64,000 nucleotides of DNA from Gonapodya sp. JEL0774 (GCA_027604505.1 JADIIX010000050.1:20102-84101), one strand, 5' to 3'. Shown: positions 26,369 to 39,773, numbered from the stretch's first letter. The notes: generated by a model not told the origin, from the sequence alone. A program made the numbers and translations.

Positions 26369-27225
26369 TCATTCCGGCTTTGCACACTTTCGGTATTCGA
26401 TTGTTCGTGTCTTGGGGCAAATCATTTGCTCCCAGTTTATGGGGATCATTGTTGCACCTTGGTCAAATTCTTTTCCGTCAGACTTTGGAACGATCCGCTC
26501 GCAATACAGACAAACTCACCTGCCATACTCGTGGCGAAAACAGCTCCCAATGAATTTTCTGCAGTTGACAAGTAGTAGCTCCGTGCGTCACCGAGCGATA
26601 TTACTCGAGCACGGACGATGTCTCCCGGACGAAATGCACGATCGATCCTAACTTTATCTTTCTCTGTTGCTCGGACATCTTGCAGTCTGTTTGGACGACA
26701 CGGAAGCCGCTTACACAAACATAATCATTCTTTCCAAAATCACCCAACATGAACCAATTCACTCACCGGATTATTCCCTGGAAATCCTCCGTGGTGGGTG
26801 TCGTCCCAACAACCATCACCTTCATCGTAGCGAATCGAGGGTTTATTCGAATAATGCGACCAGTCACACTGATCCCAATCAAAGAAGATTCATTCGCATA
26901 TACGCATGAGCGGTCTGAGGGTGTTCGTTCAATGGAATACTGCTGTCTCAGCTTACATAGCTTGGATTTCCGGAACGGCTGTCGCTTCCTTGTCGCGAAC
27001 GACTTCAATCATTGGTCGCTGGCAAGATGAAGCAAAATTATTGGTATATCCGCAGTAGAACTTGTGAAATTGGACTTCGAACAAACTTACCTTGTCTTTA
27101 ACCATCACTTTAGTCTTGCCAATGATAGCTGCGTAAACGTGTCCGTCTCGAGCATACGTACCATTCCCGGATGTATATTCAAGAGTGCTCCCAAGCGATT
27201 GCCCTGGAATCACTTTCTCTGCCAT
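26369..27225 (-). CDS. CSL4: Exosome cap subunit Csl4 (EXOSC1)
   Basis: Csl4 is one of three S1/KH cap proteins of the RNA exosome, which processes and degrades RNA 3' to 5'. The start MAEKVIPGQSLGSTLEYTSG (27225) opens the N-terminal barrel, and IEVVRDKEATAVPEI follows after an intron. The S1 domain has RFATMKVMVVG, then KDVRATEKDKVRIDRAFRPG, then DIVRARVISLGDARSYYLST. After a 50 nt intron (26470-26519) the end reads FDQGATMIPINWEQMICPKT and TIEYRKCAKPE, the conserved C-terminal zinc-ribbon-like part. The acceptor AAAAG before 26469 was chosen because it keeps the frame; the nearer CAAAG would give a stop. Only 82 bp separate its start from the divergent subunit g gene, so a shared promoter is likely. 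Confidence 0.93.
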
Positions 27226-27307
27226 GTTTCAATGGGTCTGACTGAACTGTGTGCTTTGCCACTTTTTTCGAGTTCCTCGTTTCCCGCGAAGTTATTCTTT
27301 GCACATA

Positions 27308-27931
27308 ATGGCACAACGACTGGTCTCTCTTGGGCAAGGTAATTATGGGCATGCATGATGTGGAAATTCGGGCAGAAACTTTCGTGAAGGATGTTCGGGG
27401 CCTGGTGGACAACGGGAATCTACTCAGGCACGACCAAACATCAGACGTCCAGTGCGCGGTCATCTGAATGTGACAATGCAACACCTTTTCGGGGTGATGG
27501 ATTTGATTGGCGATGAGTGCTCAGAAGGCTGGAAGGTTTCGCGTTCATGAAGCATTTCAGGAAACCTGTGCAAAAGAACTTCTCCGAAGAGCATTGCACT
27601 TCGCATCCTTAAAATACCTTAAGCAGTAACATTTTTGATGCATCACGTAGGCGTCGTGAACTGGGGTGTCCGCACTGGTCAAATCTCATGGGCGACTGTG
27701 AAGCTCGTCGCCTCGAACAACCAAATGGGCATTCCCAACCCCGCCGAATTTGGCAAGGCTCTCTCCGGTGTCACTGGGTTCTTTAATGCTTTTAAGAACG
27801 GAACCTGGCGATACGTTACCGTCCGTGACGCCACCAGCCTTGCTGCCAGAGGTGTAGAAATAGCCGGATTCTTCTACGTTGGGGAGATGATTGGGAGGAG
27901 GAGCTTGATTGGCTACAACATTGAGGGGTGA
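27308..27931 (+). CDS. ATP20: Mitochondrial F1Fo-ATP synthase subunit g
   Basis: Subunit g sits in the membrane part of the ATP synthase and supports dimer formation and cristae shape. Exon 1 (27308-27338) gives only MAQRLVSLGQ plus one base. A GTAATT donor and an ACGTAG acceptor join it to exon 2 (27651-27931). The product is 103 aa, exactly the length of human subunit g. Exon 2 reads VVNWGVRTGQISWATVKLVA, then MGIPNPAEFGKALSG, and ends with EIAGFFYVGEMIGRRSLIGY. The last part is the single transmembrane helix with its GxxxG-like spacing and the IGRRxxIGY ending of the family. No cleavable presequence is apparent, which is usual for subunit g. The short exon 1 is inferred from phase and length; exon 2 is firm. 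Confidence 0.88.
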
Positions 27932-28248
27932 GTATGTGTGACGCAGTGGACGTGAAACGGTCGTGAAATGTCGGCATGAAGGATTGGACACATGGTCGAT
28001 CGACTTGTCGAGTCGGCTCCAGGCTCAAGATGGGATTCACTCAGAGCTCTGAACTCTTGAAGTATGCGTCAATTCTGTGAATCTTGATTGGGGGAGGAGT
28101 AATGTGGCTTTCAGGCGGAGGGCAAGTAATCTGTGGGCAAAATTGCCTCGTTATTGACGTTACAACCTCCCGCACAGGTCTCGGGTCGCTGGCCACCACT
28201 GAATGTCTTGCATACGAATGTGTATTAGGAACGTAGTGCAATACAGTC
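27932..28248. other. Convergent intergenic region, no gene seen
   Basis: This 317 bp stretch lies between the stops of the subunit g gene and ALG2. It presumably carries both 3' ends. Nothing else is apparent. Confidence 0.45.
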
Positions 28249-29968
28249 TTAAATGAGTGACCATACAAGAGCATGTCCAAAGCCAAGCGAGGTAGTAATG
28301 AGGAGTATGAGTGTGGAAGTTACAGCCACGACCGGCCACCACACCTTTGTAGGCTGTACAGTGCCGACCATGTCTCTCACGACTGCATCTAGCTTATCCG
28401 CCATAGCTGCCGCCGAGAAAGTCTTTACAACCCTGTCCCTCGCTGCTTGTCCCATTGTTGCCCTACTTTTCTCCCCCATATTCACTAAATCTGCGACCCT
28501 GGCACCCCACTCATCCTCCCCGTCACCACACAGATATCCCGTCACACCATTCACGATACTCTCTCGGGGTCCACCACTGTCCGAAGCAACCACTGGTAAC
28601 CTACTGTACATTGCTTCCACGGGCACGATGCCGAAATGCTCCCCATGCGGTGTATATAGTAAGCAAACAGCACGACGTAAGAGAAAAGTTCGCTGTGACT
28701 GCGTGAATGAGAGCACGAAGAGAACTTGTGTTGTGGGAGGGACGGAGGAAACATAAGGGTTAGGAAAGAGGGTAAAATGAGAGAGACCGAGGGAGGAGGC
28801 CACTTTCGCGAGTTCAAGATGATATTGGACATTTTCGGAAACACGGGTATCATAACCACCTTGGTTGTTGAGGGAAACATAACACAATCAAAAATCTGGA
28901 CTCCCGAAGGCAAACGATTGCATCTCGCTTTACTAACCTGCGACGACCAACCTAAGCTCCTCAAATGCTTCTTTCGGTAGTGTTTCTCGTAGTTTTGCGA
29001 AAGCTCGAATTGCCAAGCCTATGTCTTTCTTTCGCTCGAAGCGATTCAAGGAGACAATCAGTCGCTTGGAGCTGGCAACACAACTTTGGTTACTCAACAA
29101 CAAACACGTTTTGGTGATCACGTTACTGACATACCTCTCGAGGGTCTGCACTGCTGGGTCTGTGGTATCAAGCTCTTGGTCATACGCATTGAGCAAAATG
29201 CCGGGGTAAATGATTTCCAATTTCCGTTCGCGGAGGGAAGGAAAATGCTTGCGAAAAATGCTTTCTGTGAATCCACTGTTCACGGCGAGCGAGTCGGCCA
29301 CGCCTGCGGGGATCATCACCAGTATTTTTCAGTCCAGGAACTGGTGCCATGAACGTGAATGTATACATACCAGTCGTCACCTCTTCCACCCAGTCAACTG
29401 GTCGGCGATAAATTGAGGCAAGTATCGAGTCGCGGCGAGCAAGAAGCTTGTCGGGGAAGTGACAGTAGAACAGAACCTGATCCGAAGAGAGAGTCCGTGT
29501 TGGAGAGGGGATTGACATGTTCGGCTCCTATTCATAACTGCACCTTTGATCCAGTCCACTTAAGTACCGGAATCGCGGCTGATACTTGATCGGCAAACAC
29601 TGCATCGTGCAAGGGTCCAACAAGCCAGAGCCAAAGAGCCACGTACAGGGATCTAAGAATTGCGAACACCACATGAAAACGCCCCAAAATGTGTCGGGGC
29701 AGAAAGTCGCCGAGAACGTGAACAGTTAATGTGCCTTGGTGGGATTCAAACGGCCGTTGGGCATAAGTTGGGCATCAATCAAAGGCAGTGACAAGACCCC
29801 ACCATCTATCGTCTCCTTAAAGCAGTGCGTTGGATCGTGGTGGGACGTGTAAAATACCACATTGTGACCCCGCTCTTTAAGACCGACAGCAGCGTCGACT
29901 ACGAGGCGTTCAGCGCCGCCGATGCCGAGGTCTGGGTGCACAAATGCAATCGATAAAGTTCGATTCAT
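28249..29968 (-). CDS. ALG2: Alg2, GDP-Man:Man1GlcNAc2-PP-dolichol mannosyltransferase
   Basis: Alg2 adds the second (alpha-1,3) and third (alpha-1,6) mannose to the dolichol-linked glycan on the cytosolic ER face. The start [20 protein letters not shown] (29968) is the typical N-terminus, with the GGAER loop. Later exons encode [20 protein letters not shown], then [20 protein letters not shown], then [20 protein letters not shown]. The GT4 signature sits in [20 protein letters not shown], with HFGIVPVE as the EX7E-type donor-binding element. [15 protein letters not shown] follows. A C-terminal hydrophobic segment ([18 protein letters not shown]) should anchor the enzyme in the ER membrane. 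The frame stays open upstream to a methionine at 29998, but MNRT fits the family. It is divergent from the DAHP synthase gene across 177 bp. Confidence 0.94.
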
Positions 29969-30145
29969 AAAATGGTATCCAATATGAAAGGGTCGCAATT
30001 GGGATTGGGCGAAATTAGTGTCGTAGTGTCGGAATGCTATATGTGAGGTGAAGACATGGTCCCTTCATCCATCCCTTGTGCGGGTGCGAAATCAGAAATA
30101 TTTCTCGTCCAAATTTCTCAACAGAACTTCCGAATCCTCTCAGTC

Positions 30146-32185
<2,040 letters not shown>

Positions 32186-32439
32186 CATTATGTAATTCAA
32201 TCTAGTACGTAATCACATTGCTTCAGATTGTTCTGAATTTCGAAAATCCATTCTAGAGTTCCTTTGGACGTATCGCATTTTTTGGGGTACAAAATGCCGG
32301 TTTCAAAAATGAATACGTGGTACCACGACAACCCATTACAATCAGAATGTATAAAGCCACTACGAGTGCCACCCAGAACCACCAAATTATACTGAGGTCC
32401 GTCGCAACCTCACGAGTCTGTAGAATCCCAACAAGTCCT

Positions 32440-34888
32440 TCAAGGTCCTAACTGTTTCTTCAGCCACAGCGGAGAGTGGGCCAGGCCACCCCCACCGCCT
32501 CCGGTACTCTGTAGTTGTGCAGCAATCAACCCCAGCGATCCCACCACAGTCTTGCTGTCAGAAGCGCTAGATTGCGACGGTCCTACGGCAGGGCTTCGTG
32601 GTGCACTGGAGGCGGTACTGCTCTTTCCACGGTCTCTCCTTTCCTCATGCTTTGGTGCACTTTTCATGCGACCAAAGTTTTTATCCTGAAGCCCCAATTC
32701 CAATGCACCCATCCTCGCATAAAACATATTGCGTCGGAGTCGCGCCTGGTCTTTAAAAGTCTCGACGATTGGCCGACGGGAGTAAAGGCCTTGGTGGACG
32801 TGTCGGATAAAATTGTAGAAGTCGCCCACAGCTACCATTCTGTCGCGGCATCTGAGGCACAAAGCGGACCACGGGTCCACGTCCGAGATTCGGAACTGAA
32901 ACCGACATGGCTGGCCACGAGGGTTGATTGCACCACATGCTTGGCACATGTCGGGAGGCCCGACGCTGGGGAGACCCGCAAGTCGCTCCCACACGGATTT
33001 GACTTGCACAGGTTTCGCTGGCGAATTTGCTCCCGAAGCAATCCCGGAAGACAGTGGGGTCGCGTCTCCTGGTGTAACTGGAGCCTGGGGCGCACTAGAC
33101 TCGACCGGACCCACAGCGCCTGCAGGTGTCTCCTGAACAAACAACGTGTTGGCAACGAAAGCGTCTGCAATTCTTCTAACCGAAACTTTGGGCGCTCCGC
33201 CAAACCTAAGGCACGGTTCGATGTCATCCTCGAACGCTACTCGCATGAAAGCAAGCGACGCCACTTTCACGAAGCGTATCGAAGGCAACGCTGAAAGAAA
33301 ATCTGCGAAAGCAGCGATGGCCATCGGGTCAATCCAGTCGTCCGGATTTCCCTCACCGTCGTCGTCACTGGCGTACCCCGCGTCCTCTGATCGAGATGGG
33401 GCGCTCGGGTTGGCTTCCGACGAAGCACGACTGTTCTTGGCACCACCCGTCACGTCCTTGGCGAAGTCTTCCAAACCTGTCGAAGATTTCCCGTCAATAC
33501 CCACTGCGCTCAAATTCCGCACAAGGCCTCCATCAACCTCCTCCCTCTCCCTCCGATCCCGTTCTTCGACTTCCCTTCCCCTCTCTCTGTTCATGGCCTT
33601 CTCTGCATCTTCCCGCATGCGGATATTATCGGCCTCCAGTCCCTCCATCCTTCGTCGAAGCTCTTCGAGCTGCGCTGTCTCCAACTCCAGGCGATTCCGA
33701 GTAGAGCGCAATTCGTCTTCCAGGTGGCGATGTTGACGTTCAGCGATGGCACGTTGCCGCTTTTCGGCTGCGACGAGACCGTTCGCTTCTTCGAAAAGTT
33801 GGGTGGTGAGTTGCTCCAGCTCGTCCTGGACTGACTCCTTGGAGTGCTGCAGTTCGGCTCGCTGTGGAAGAAAAATCAAGTCATGTTAGCAACGACGAAG
33901 GAGTCGGCGAAAAAAACCGCCGCATCATGCATTGTAAAATTGAGGGAAGGACCACTGACTGCACAGCGTAATGTGCTCTCACTTGCCTCCCCTCCTATCC
34001 TCGCACCGAGACCCACAAAACTCGCCTTTTCAATCTCATCGATTAATTTCTCACCCATTATCTGCAAATCCCTCTGCGTCGCCTTGAGTTCCTCGGTCCG
34101 GTCCCGACACTGTCTCTCGAGATCCGCGGCTCGAGCCGTGAGCGACGCCGACGCAGGCTCGCACTGGGCAAGATGGGTAGAGAGATGGTGTCGGGTTTGC
34201 TGAAGGAGGGAGAGGAGGTGTCGGTTTTGGGCTGGTGTGGAAACGAGGAATGGGAAGTGAGACACGTCGGCAGGCACGTCGCTGCACTCCTTGCTGCGTC
34301 AAGAAACACCAAATCGAGTGGAAGATCACCAGTGTTCCAATTATGTCGGAGGTCTCCAACCACTTAATATGTCCTCACTCGACATTCCTGCGACAAGTTT
34401 AATGAACAAGCACATCCTGCCTTCCTCCTCATCGCCCATCCATGATATTCTGAGCCGCGCCCGCCGAGTCTCAAATCCAAATCGCTTTAAAACCGCGTCG
34501 CCCACTCACAGATCATCTTCGCCACGGCCGGAATTTCCTCCTTGCACAGCTGACACCTCGCCGCCTCTCCGGCCTCTCCCTCTATCGACGGTTGAGCGGT
34601 AGGTACGTCCACATCGCCGGGGAAAACTGCCAGTCCTGAAAAGCCATCCCGGACGATTTTCCTGTGAGGGCAGGGTGCGGGGGGGACTGGAGAGGGATCC
34701 TGAGACTGTGGTTCCGACGAGGCATCGTCCACCACGACAGGTATAGTCTGAGGTGCTTCAGAAGCCGAGGGTGGGGTTTGGTGGGATTCGACGCGTGTGG
34801 TCAAGGTATGGATATTGGAAGGTGGGGCAGACGCGGCACCCTGAGTCGTCTGGGCCGAGGAAGCGGAAGAATCTGCAGCGGCGTCCAT
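32440..34888 (-). CDS. SEC2: Sec2/Rabin-type guanine nucleotide exchange factor for Sec4/Rab8
   Basis: Sec2 activates the Rab GTPase Sec4 on secretory vesicles before exocytosis. Exon 1 (34510-34888) encodes 126 residues rich in Ser, Pro and Gln, with APCPHRK and ARCQLCKEEI that could bind zinc. Exon 2 starts at 34231 and opens a long coiled coil (SLTARAADLERQCRDRTEEL, then LQIMGEKLIDEIEKASF). After an intron, ELEQLTTQLFEEANGLVAAE is the GEF core, matching LTASLFEEAN of Sec2 and Rabin8. An acidic linker follows. The C-terminal module has MCQACGAINPRGQPCRF, CLRCRDRMVAVGDFYNFIRH and QGLYSRRPIVETFKD, as in Sec2/Rab3IP. It is divergent from VMA22. The domain order leaves little doubt; the exon 1 join is inferred from phase. 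Confidence 0.88.
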
Positions 34889-35479
34889 CGGTATTTTACA
34901 AACGAGGTTTCAGCCGAGCAAGGAGACGGAGATCCCGACCGCGTCAAAGGGGCAGGGGCGTGTTTCAGAGTCCCACTACAAAGCGAAGGGTGGGAGGTGC
35001 CGCAAGCGGGGAAGCTTGTTTCAACCTGCTGGATCGCGTGTGCTGTTTTCCGTTTATCTGTCGGTGAATTTCTCTTTGGCTTGTGGAATTTTCACTTAGC
35101 AAAAGTGGAGGAAATGATGCCAGTTTCTCGTCACTCAAGGATTTCGCGTGGTGGCGCTGCCGCCGCCTGGGTTACCTCCTTTGTAAGATGCCAACTATAA
35201 CGACTCTCTCCTGCTAAGGCTTGAGGTAAACATTGTCAAGGCTCTGACAGTCAAAGCTTACTTAGATTGGGTTTTATCTGAACAGGAGGAACTCGACCAA
35301 GATGTATGAAATCTAAAATTAAATAATTACTGGTCTCTCCTGCAACGGCAAAACGGGTACACGAGCCGAACTCAACGGGAAGCATTGGGGACTTCAGTAA
35401 ATTCCTCTATGGTTCATCGGTCATGTCCAGAACACAGTGCCCACACTCTGAGTAGCGCAGGAACTCATACACAAATAAA
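34889..35479. promoter_or_regulatory. Divergent intergenic region between SEC2 and VMA22
   Basis: This 591 bp stretch lies between two divergent starts and presumably holds both promoters. It has AT-rich patches near 35310. The plus-strand open frame running through it to 35200 is the shadow of SEC2 exon 1 extended by chance. I see no gene. Confidence 0.45.
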
Positions 35480-36706
35480 ATGCCTGAATCCACCGCTGAC
35501 GCCCTCTTCTTCGACGTGCTAGAAACCCTCGATCAGTACTATGCCGCTCGCGATCCTCTCAAAGGTGCTCTGGCAAAGGTACCGTCATCCCACACGTCCG
35601 CGCTCCCCACACCTTGACTTGTCGCACCCAAGTTTTGCCAATCCAGCTCGGATTTGACGTTGGCGTTTTCCTCACATGGTGGTACTTAGGGCTTCGTCAA
35701 CGTCGCTGAAGCACGCAAGACGATGGGCACGCAATTGAATCAGCACAACTACGATCTGAGGATGAAGGCGACATCACTCGTGTGAGTGTACGGGCCCGGA
35801 GAATAAATGAAAGACATTCGTAATCTTGATTTGATGAACGATGGAGTGAGCACTGGAGCTCGGGAATCCTCCAATGGGAAAAAGTTCGTGGAGCTCTGCG
35901 TCTGACATATATGTGTTTCCAATTGCATTCACTTGACCCGCTTATAACACCCTCTCCAACAACTCCCCATTTACACTTACCGAAACTGACTCGATAGCTG
36001 TATTGAACCTCCGCCACTCGTCCCGTCACCCGCTTCAACAGTTGTTCCCGACGACCTCCTCCAACGCACCATATCAATCACACGCATTACCCCTGCAACC
36101 TCCACCTCATCCGCCTCCTCTTTACTGAATGTCATGTCCTCCTCCTCCTCTTTGGATCCGTCGCCCGCGCTCCGCCGGCGAACGGTGGTAACTTCCAACG
36201 AGGAGAATACGGCACCCAGCGCGTCGGAGTCTCGGGCGACCGGAGACTCCGCTCCGTCGGATACGACTGCTACCAGTGGTTTGGAAACACCTGGTGACTC
36301 TGGCGCAGATGGCAAGGAAAAAGTCGAAGATGACAACCCCGATAAATCACCTCCACAACCGTCACCCAAACCGCAACGCCCACCTCGAGATCCCCTCAAG
36401 TGGTTTGGCGTACTCGTACCCTTAGCTCTCAGGGAAGCACAAGGTGATTTTACGCGAGGTGTGTGGTCTCTTTTCGTCGGTGTCTCGTATTTCCTGGATT
36501 GAGTCCTGGTCACCCTCTTTCAAGCCCTCTCATATGCAGTTGCTGTCGCCGAACTGAAACTAGAACTCCGGCGGCGAATCAAAGAGTATGAAAGTGTTGT
36601 GGAAATCGCTTCAGCAGCGGAGAAGAAGGACGCAAACGAGGTTGAGGACATCCGCGCGGAGAAACAGGAGGCGAAGGTGGAAGAGAGCATAGAGACGGAA
36701 ACATGA
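35480..36706 (+). CDS. VMA22: V-ATPase assembly factor Vma22/CCDC115
   Basis: Vma22 works in the ER with Vma12 and Vma21 to assemble the membrane sector of the V-ATPase. The start MPESTADALFFDVLETLDQY opens a helical N-terminus. After introns come GFVNVAEARKTMGTQLNQHN and YDLRMKATSLV, which match the conserved block of CCDC115. A long acidic Ser/Thr/Pro linker (about residues 85-190) separates this from PLKWFGVLVPLALREAQGDF, the strongest family motif (compare DPLRWFGILVP in human CCDC115). A last coiled coil (AELKLELRRRIKEYESVVEI) and a charged tail end at 36706. The split N- and C-terminal homology with a disordered middle is typical. Start context and exon phases are consistent. Confidence 0.87.
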
Positions 36707-36864
36707 AATTGTGACCACAATTAGCCATGTACATGTATATATATGTATTCCAAAGTGGTTCTGTTTGGACTTTGCGCACAGAAAGTCTGACGTGCCCCGC
36801 CGGAGGACTTGCCATGTCACTGTGGTGATCTTTGCTGTGGCCGTCCACATCCCATCCCGCGAAC

Positions 36865-37962
36865 ATGTCCACCAACCGAGACAACACCCGTCGCTCCATC
36901 AACTGGGTGGACATCGCATTTTCTGATCCTTGCTCGGATCCGCCGCGCGCTCTAGTCGCTGCCCGCAGTTTCTGCTGGGATGAATCGCCAAAGGACATTC
37001 GCGACACTCCAGATGAATTGGAGCATCATGTCGACCAAGACGATAAATCATTCGGCTCTACAGCCGGCGGAAATGATGCATCTTTGTGTGTTTCTGATGC
37101 TTCTGTCCCCGCTCCACGAGTGTTCAACGAGAAGATCGCACCGCGCCCAGAGGCCCTGGACGTGCCCGCATCAGCTCCCAGATGGATCAAGGAGCAGAGC
37201 GCAGGTTATCCGCGACAGGCCATCAGGCGTACAGATCGCATGGTTTTGACCTTTGCCGATCCGAGAGAAGAGGTTAGCCGAACGGCAGCGGAGATTGTGG
37301 CTGGTGCGGAAGGTTTGGTAGATGCCATGATTAAGGTGTTACAAAGGATACAGAGTGGGGCGGGTACGGGCTGGCTGGACTGGGATGTGGGTGAGCTGGT
37401 GAAGAAAGTGGGGGAGATGTGGCAACGGGATGCCAGGCAGCGTACTGCTGGTGCCGTTGACCGCGTTGATGAGACCACTGAGGCTTTACTTATGGACCTT
37501 GCTCTGGCACGGCAGTTATCACTCCCTCCAGATGTTGCTCACAACTCTTCACCCTCTCTCACCGCCTTGTGTGACGTGGGTGTCATTGACGCTGGTGCTG
37601 TGCTGACCCGGTTATCGGACATTTCCAAACCTCACCCCGACGGGACCGCAGCCGTATCACTAAAAGGACCTCGCGGACCCAAAAGAGTGGAGGCCGAGGA
37701 CTTTGGAAGTGTGATACTGTTTTGGGTCCGGGCGGCGTTGCGACAGAGGGGAGTTCCGGCAGTGGCTCGTGATGATGCTTTGCAACAAACAGTCACCAAT
37801 TTGTTCGAACTCATCTACGACAGGGAGGCCGGGGAGGAGGCGAAGTTCGCGGCCGGAAGACAGCGCAAATCGAGGCAACCTTTGCGGTGTTACTTGGAAA
37901 CGATGGGTTTTGTGGAATTGCGAGCTGCGAAAGTGGACATTGATGGATGGGGACAACGATGA
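36865..37962 (+). CDS. Hypothetical protein, 365 aa, single exon
   Basis: I do not recognise this protein. It is one uninterrupted exon, which is unusual among its intron-rich neighbours. The start MSTNRDNTRRSINWVDIAF is chosen over an in-frame ATG 33 nt upstream because it lacks the odd Trp/Pro leader. Residues 1-110 are acidic and disordered. Residues about 125-365 look helical and folded. Features are PRWIKEQSAGYPRQAIRR, EEVSRTAAEIVAGAEGLVDA, FGSVILFWVRAALRQRGVPA and PLRCYLETMGFVELRAAKVD. There is no signal peptide, membrane segment or known motif. It follows VMA22 by 158 bp on the same strand and is convergent with COX14. Intact reading through 1.1 kb supports a real gene; the function is open. 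Confidence 0.72.
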   Translation: MSTNRDNTRRSINWVDIAFSDPCSDPPRALVAARSFCWDESPKDIRDTPDELEHHVDQDDKSFGSTAGGNDASLCVSDASVPAPRVFNEKIAPRPEALDVPASAPRWIKEQSAGYPRQAIRRTDRMVLTFADPREEVSRTAAEIVAGAEGLVDAMIKVLQRIQSGAGTGWLDWDVGELVKKVGEMWQRDARQRTAGAVDRVDETTEALLMDLALARQLSLPPDVAHNSSPSLTALCDVGVIDAGAVLTRLSDISKPHPDGTAAVSLKGPRGPKRVEAEDFGSVILFWVRAALRQRGVPAVARDDALQQTVTNLFELIYDREAGEEAKFAAGRQRKSRQPLRCYLETMGFVELRAAKVDIDGWGQR

Positions 37963-38097
37963 GGGCGTAGACGCATGGAACAATATTATCATATTGACTC
38001 AATGTACGAAGAAAAATGTCCACGTTTTCACTGTCCACGAATTGGAATCGCCCCACTAAAATGTCAGATGCAATTCCACTGTTCCCCTAGAGTGATC

Positions 38098-38440
38098 TCA
38101 ACTGCTCCCGCTCGACGTGGAAGTCCCAGTTTGTGTTTGAGCAGCTTCGGCGGCGGCCTTTCAAAGATTCATGTGTTTCAGCCCATCCACAGCCGCCGTT
38201 CATGTTCGTGGAGGGTCCCGATGGGATGTAGGAGCGACGGGTGGTTCAAGAAAGCCCATCAAGACCGCCCAGCATCAGCAAACCTACCTTATCCAGCACC
38301 TCCTGCTGATATTTCTTCCGTGCCTGCACCTTCTGGTACGATATAACGCTAATTTCCGTCACGGCGTACAGAGTGACAGCCGCGAGCGATCCGACAGCGA
38401 CTTTGTGGACAGCGTCGGCGGCTCGGGTTGCGAACGACAT
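38098..38440 (-). CDS. COX14: Cytochrome c oxidase assembly factor Cox14-like small membrane protein
   Basis: Cox14 is a tiny inner-membrane protein that couples COX1 translation to cytochrome oxidase assembly. Exons 38288-38440 and 38157-38098 join across a GTAGGT donor to 70 aa, the family size. The N-terminus (MSFATRAADAVHKVAVGSLA) resembles the basic, helical start of Cox14 (TRVTDALHR-like). One transmembrane helix follows (VGSLAAVTLYAVTEISVISY), then KVQARKKYQQEVLDK. The tail is Ala/Thr/Ser-rich. Short length limits certainty: another single-span mitochondrial assembly factor is possible. It is divergent from UTP23, with 195 bp between starts. Confidence 0.68.
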
Positions 38441-38635
38441 GAGGAGTGGATGATGCTGGGGATAAGTGAGATGAGAATATGGAAAAAACTGTGTCGAGTG
38501 ATTGCAGCTTTTTGGATTTGGTTTTCCACCCGCTGACTCAGTCCTGTATGAAGTGCTGTGGTCCCCGTCCGTTCACCCCCATCGACGAGTTTCAGTCAAA
38601 GGAGAAAACCCCTAAACCCGCACGTTCGCCCACCA

Positions 38636-39554
38636 ATGAAACCTAAACGCGCAAAAGTGTACAAGCGGCATATGATGCTGTACAAGCAGTCGTTCGGATT
38701 CAGGGAGCCGTACCAGGTCATTCGTGCGTTCTGTGGTGGTGGGTGATGGAGGAGCTCTCCGGTCGGACTAAACCATAGTTTCTTTCCCAGTCGATGGAAC
38801 ATTCGCTTCTGTTGCGCATCGATGCACGATCGATCTCGACGCCATCCTGCCCCAGATTCTGGGCGGACCCGTGAAACTCAGTGAGGCATCTCTAGCGAGT
38901 TTGAACTTGAGCTCCGATTCCCATCTAAACCCCGGATTTTCTCATTCCCCGCGCAAGTGTACACACCTTGCACACTCAACGAAATCCGTCTGTTGGGCCC
39001 GCAAATGGCCCCCGTGGCCTCTTTTCTCCGCTCCCTCGAGCGACGACACTGCCCTCACGCCGCTCAACCCCTCCAGGCCGCCGCGTGTATAGAGGAGGTG
39101 ATTGGGCCCGAGAACAAGCATCGGTATTGTGTGGGGACGCAGGATGGGGAGCTGAAGAGGAAGTTGGGTGCCATAGGAGCCACCCCGCTGGTATATATAT
39201 ACAAGAGCGCGGTGCTGCTCGACGGGCCCAGCGCGAAGACTTTTGACTTGGCTAGACAGGTGAGTTTGCTTTGGGCTGGCTCTACGCAATGGCGACTCTG
39301 GAATCTTTACATTTGACATCGGGGGGGCTCAGATCGAAGCTGCGAAAGGCTTGCCATCATCCCACGAGAACCCGCTTCTAGTGAAGAAAGTATCCAAGGC
39401 CGAGAAAAAGAAGGAAAAAAAGGCACTGAAGCGCAAACGCCCCAAAGGCCCCAACCCACTCTCCGTCAAAAAGAAGGCGAAGAAGCGAAAGATTGATGGA
39501 AATGAGGCGAATGGAGGGTCTGCGTCCGGCAGTGGTGCTGCGGCGACAAGTTGA
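38636..39554 (+). CDS. UTP23: rRNA-processing protein Utp23 (PIN-like, SSU processome)
   Basis: Utp23 is a PIN-fold protein of the small-subunit processome, needed for early 18S rRNA cleavages and snR30 release. The start MKPKRAKVYKRHMMLYKQSF continues into GFREPYQVI, the hallmark N-terminus of Utp23. Exon 2 gives VDGTFASVAHRCTIDLDAIL. Later exons give TPCTLNEIRLLGPQMAPVA, then HRYCVGTQDGELKRKLG and TPLVYIYKSAVLLDGPSAKT. The protein ends in a lysine-rich tail holding KRKRPKGPNPLSVKKKAKK, which matches the conserved KGPNPLS element of the family. The PIN acidic residues are partly lost, as in other Utp23 proteins, which are thought to be nuclease-dead. It should act in the nucleolus. Confidence 0.92.
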
Positions 39555-39773
39555 AAGTTGATCTCAATTCTGAACTCATTCGAATGTCCATAACGAAAAT
39601 CAGATAATGTACCATAACAGATACTAAAACATGTAATTTTCACAATTCGCACGTAACTACTCAAATACGGGTGTGCAGAACTTCTGATGGCAAAGAAATT
39701 TGATTGAGATGACGAGTTTGGCGACAAAGTGACAAGTGGGTTGTCGGCTCGATGTGAATTGCAATGTCAGGTT

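Noticed and set aside
26446-26520. Frameshift in CSL4
   Set aside because: A 50 nt intron with acceptor before 26469 restores the frame and gives the conserved C-terminus.
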